Origin: Heliocidaris tuberculata
Lineage: Eukaryota > Echinodermata > Echinoidea > Camarodonta > Echinometridae
Length of the DNA stretch: 64,000 nt
Reading direction: 5' to 3'
NCBI GenBank assembly: GCA_025618425.1
Contig: CM046836.1
Location: forward strand, 24,373,030 to 24,437,029
The notes beneath the pieces were generated by a model. That model was given only the letters and a program-made list of their open reading frames with translations. It did no database searches and was not told the DNA's origin. Below, piece by piece: positions 61,201 through 64,000 of the stretch. How positions within the stretch are numbered: the first letter of the stretch is position 1; every line of letters starts with the position of its first letter. The translations under genes were made by a program, and so were the position numbers.

Positions 61201-62852
61201 AAATTTGCAAGTATCTAACGCCATGAATGCCTTACATCTGTGATGCATATGTACACTCTTAAAAAAGTTGGGCAAAAAAATGCCCAATTTTTAACCAACA
61301 CTGGGCAACATACTGTCTACACAACTTTTGGTTAAAATTTGCCCAACTGATGTTGGGCAATCCATTTACTATGTTGTTGGGCAAATTAAATTGCCCATCA
61401 GTTGGTGACCCATTAGATTTTACCCAACTCTACAATTGCCCAACTGTTGGTTATATTCTCAGTTAAGTAATTATTGCCCAACCAATCTTACCCAATAGGA
61501 TTGCCCAACCCTCTATTTGTTCAGCTGTTTGGTAACAAACATCATGTGGTTGGGCAAATTCAGCTGCCCAATTTATTGTTTCCTTTTTCCTCCAACCTAG
61601 GTAAAAAAAAAATGAAATCTGCTTGTTACGTCCTTCTGGGTCTTAACCTAATCAATCCTAACCTATCCTATTTTAAGCTATCCTATCCTATATCTTAACC
61701 TATCCTATCCTAGTCCTATCCTATCCAGTTAGTGCAAACTAGTGCAAGCTCTTATATACCCCTTATATTTTTTTATGCATTCGGTGACAGTTAGTAAATC
61801 GGGCCACCCCAAACCATACGCTACTAAAAATTCATGAATATTCATATAAGTGTTTTCCCCAATATTGGGTAAAAATATTTACCACAAGTTGGGCAAAAGC
61901 GAAGTTCTAACCAACCATCAGTTACCCAACAAAATTTACCCAACTGGCAAAGGAAATGTGGCAAAATTACACAACTACAGGGCAACAAGTACCCAACCCA
62001 TAATTACCAAATACTGTTGGTAAATATATGCCCAATATTTATGTAAAAAGTATTGACCAATATTGGTTACACCACTCGAGTGTCCAGTTGGTTAATAATA
62101 GCCCAGAATTGGGAATATTTTTAACCAACCAGCAGTTACCCAACTAAATTTACCCAACATTTTAAGAGTGTATGCAGCCAGTGGGTGTTTACTTTTTAGT
62201 GTATTGCCAATACGTATAATGAAAACTTGGATAATAATGGGACCAAATGCCCGTTTTCGAGAAAAATGGTCTCTGTTTAGTATTTCTCAGGATATAACTA
62301 TTTAATTTGTCATTAATAGAATACAGCAAAAAAAAAAATTATCTATTATAGATACATTGATTAATCAAAGTTTTATAAGTTTCTTTATGGGAAATAGTAT
62401 GAATTTTACCGTGATTACAAAAAATGCCTAATTTGGGCACTTTGGGGGCTTATTTGTCACATTTATGATATTTAAAGGTGTGAAAAGATTAGGGTTTTAT
62501 GTGAAAAGTTAAAGTTGATCTGACTTTAATGAAATATACAAGAAAACAATATAAGCATTTCAAAAAATGTCTAAAAAATTAAACATGTACTTAATTGAAA
62601 TAATATTGATTTTACTCTGAGTACCAAAAATGCCCAATTTGGTCACATTGGCCACCGGTTTTCAAAAATCAGTTTGCGGCACTGTTTTCAGTATTAAATT
62701 TTACTAAGGAATCCATATTCAATAAAAGGTGAACACCATTTCCTATTTGGAGCCGCCTGTGTAACGTAACTAAGACTATATTAGATTAAGATGGACTTTG
62801 ACCCTATTGTTCATTGGCAGACTGCAGCATATCATTGTGGAAATGGGGAAAT
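55227..62852. repeat. Second satellite, about 740-bp and 635-bp units
   Basis: About ten tandem units. Using TTTGGAGCCG as landmark the starts are 55505, 56245, 56984, 57720, 58361, 58995, 59726, 60467, 61099 and 62749. Units of 731-741 bp contain a stretch with GGCAGACTGCAGCATATCA. Units of 632-641 bp (starting 57720, 58361 and 60467, spelled GCCGTCTG or GTCGTCTG) lack about 100 bp of it. The last interval is enlarged by a 917-bp transposon. Within each unit two halves share ACCAAAAATGCC-AATTTGG and neighbouring words, suggesting an ancestral dimer. Copies are several percent diverged. No coding frame is conserved. Confidence 0.92.
61254..62170. mobile_element. TA-flanked foldback MITE
   Basis: Left end CACTCTTAAAAAAGTTGGGC; right end the inverse of CACTCTTAAAATGTTGGGTA. 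A TA lies on each side (61252-61253 and 62171-62172). Neighbouring satellite units preserve the empty site GCATATGTATGCAGCC, which proves the insertion and a TA duplication. The core is built of many GTTGGGCAA/TTGCCCAAC words and a (CCTAT)n-like stretch at about 61650-61725. TA duplication fits Tc1/mariner-type or related transposases; I cannot name the family. Confidence 0.8.
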
Positions 62853-64000
62853 ATTTCAGATTTCAGATTTCAGATTTAGATTTTATTTCATTACATTTTC
62901 ATTTTTCAAAGTATATAACAATAAGTATTATGAAACTGACAATATTCAAAATAATTGACAACACAACTTAGTGCATAAACATTTTTCGATCATTACAAGC
63001 AAAACGAAGTGCATTAAAGTTTGAGTTGTGAGAGAGAAAAAAAAAGTAACATCAATGAAGACTACGTAAGATTAATTTTATGAAAATGAGAATGAAAACA
63101 GAGACCAGTTTAGAAGCAGAGCTTGTAGAAGCGCTGGTCAATGGCAAACAGATAAAGCATGAATACAGTACATAAAAGAACTAGACTGGGCAATCATGCA
63201 TAAAATGCCCAATAAAAGGGAAAAAAGAAGAAGACAGATACATGGCCATGGAAAGCAAACAAATTATAGACATAACACACTTGCTATCGAAGAGAAAGCA
63301 CTGAGAAATATTGTAAACACAAAAAACTGGAAATAGTAATAGGAAAATAGTAACGTTTTAAAGAAGTAAACTTTACAAAAGACGGAACAAGAATGACAAA
63401 GTGACAGGTGGGGGTTAGGACGGGAGGGTGGGAAAGGGACAAGATCTTGAGGGTTTCATTTCGTCTATAGATTTTGCTACACAGGTAAACAACAACCGTC
63501 ATCAGGATCACTGAGGGATATGTTCATAAAAAGCAATTAGTGATTTTTTTCAATTTACGTTTGAGCGTACTTAAACCTATACTGTCTCGTATATTTAAAG
63601 GGAGGGAATTCCAAAATTTAGGAGCAGTAAATGAAAAAAATATTCTGGGTTAATGCTGTACGAGTTCTTGGCAAGTGATACAGATTGATTTGTCTAGTGG
63701 GATAATGATGGATTTCGTTATTTACTGTAAATATATTATTGAAGACAGTGGGCAATTCGTGGTTATGATACTGAAACATAAGTACAGCAAGATTGAGGCG
63801 ATAAATATCATAAATTTTTAGTACATTATTAGAGTGAAACAGACCATCTGTGTGGTGGCGATAATTAACATTACTTATAATTCGCATAGCCTTTTTCTGT
63901 AATAAAAAAACTCTGCCTAACAGGCATGCCGCACTGTTTCCCCATGCTAATATTCCATAATTAAGATATGGTAAAACCAGTGTGGAGTATAGTGATAAAA
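62853..64000 (-). mobile_element. LINE 3' fragment, continues past the window
   Basis: The minus-strand element ends in about three AAATCTG-type repeats (62853-62880 on plus) that abut the interrupted satellite unit. About 640 bp of 3' UTR separates this end from the RT reading frame at 63524. The match of domains to 16340-17500 indicates the same LINE family, less decayed. Confidence 0.75.
63524..64000 (-). pseudogene. LINE RT C-terminal region, one frameshift
   Basis: Open from the window edge: LYSTLVLPYLNYGILAWG, LLQKKAMRIISN, HNHELP and PTRQINLYH, then in another frame FTAPKFWNSLPLNIRDS and LKRKLKK to a stop at 63524-63526. These are the thumb and C-terminal motifs of CR1/jockey-like RTs. 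The frame change falls in a run of seven T (plus-strand A run near 63637), so a single-base indel explains it. The catalytic palm lies outside the window. Confidence 0.75.

Overview
The window is non-coding-rich eukaryotic DNA, AT-rich apart from many long G or C homopolymers. It most likely comes from a marine invertebrate deuterostome, and an echinoderm such as a sea urchin is the best guess. The reasons are: a LINE of the L2/CR1 group whose protein starts with a hydrophobic leader followed by a 2A-like NPGP motif (known from sea-urchin and amphioxus elements); dense non-autonomous hAT, piggyBac-like and Harbinger-like elements; a tRNA-derived SINE family; and a fast-evolving Ig-superfamily receptor gene. 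The species cannot be fixed from the sequence alone.

Layout. 0.5-4 kb: a broken LINE on the minus strand. 4.3-7.3 kb: an inverted coding-like pair, a degenerate GGTTC...ATTCCGAA repeat, a piggyBac-like element with a foldback inserted in it, and a Harbinger-like MITE. 7.69-8.19 kb: a 500-N scaffold gap. 9.6-10.5 kb: a 420-bp tandem duplication carrying a SINE. 12.1-12.9 kb: a hAT-type element with a perfect 8-bp target duplication. 14.35-15.5 kb: a foldback element with long terminal inverted repeats. 16.3-17.5 kb: LINE 3' relics. 17.9-18.6 kb: a piggyBac-like MITE with a hAT MITE nested inside it. 19.0-19.26 kb: another hAT MITE. 19.3-21.9 kb: a pair of about 360-bp inverted arms.

23.06-48.65 kb is the dominant feature: a 25.6-kb satellite of 78-bp and 80-bp monomers (about 322 copies). 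It is organised into a higher-order repeat of 77 monomers (6.11 kb), with an 84-monomer third copy and a truncated fourth copy. Block order and spacing show unequal exchange directly. 55.23-62.85 kb is a second, unrelated satellite with about 740-bp and 635-bp units. Each unit looks like an old dimer. It is interrupted by a 917-bp TA-flanked foldback transposon and ended by a 3' LINE fragment that runs off the window.

The only convincing host gene is a single-exon, minus-strand type I membrane protein with two Ig-like domains (50.0-51.1 kb), on an island of about 6.6 kb between the two satellites. The same island carries a Harbinger-like MITE and a SINE whose tRNA-like head still folds as a tRNA-Arg(TCT). 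No rRNA gene, CRISPR array or bacterial-type operon is present. The many open frames inside the big satellite start at TTG and are by-products of the 78-bp (26-codon) monomer.
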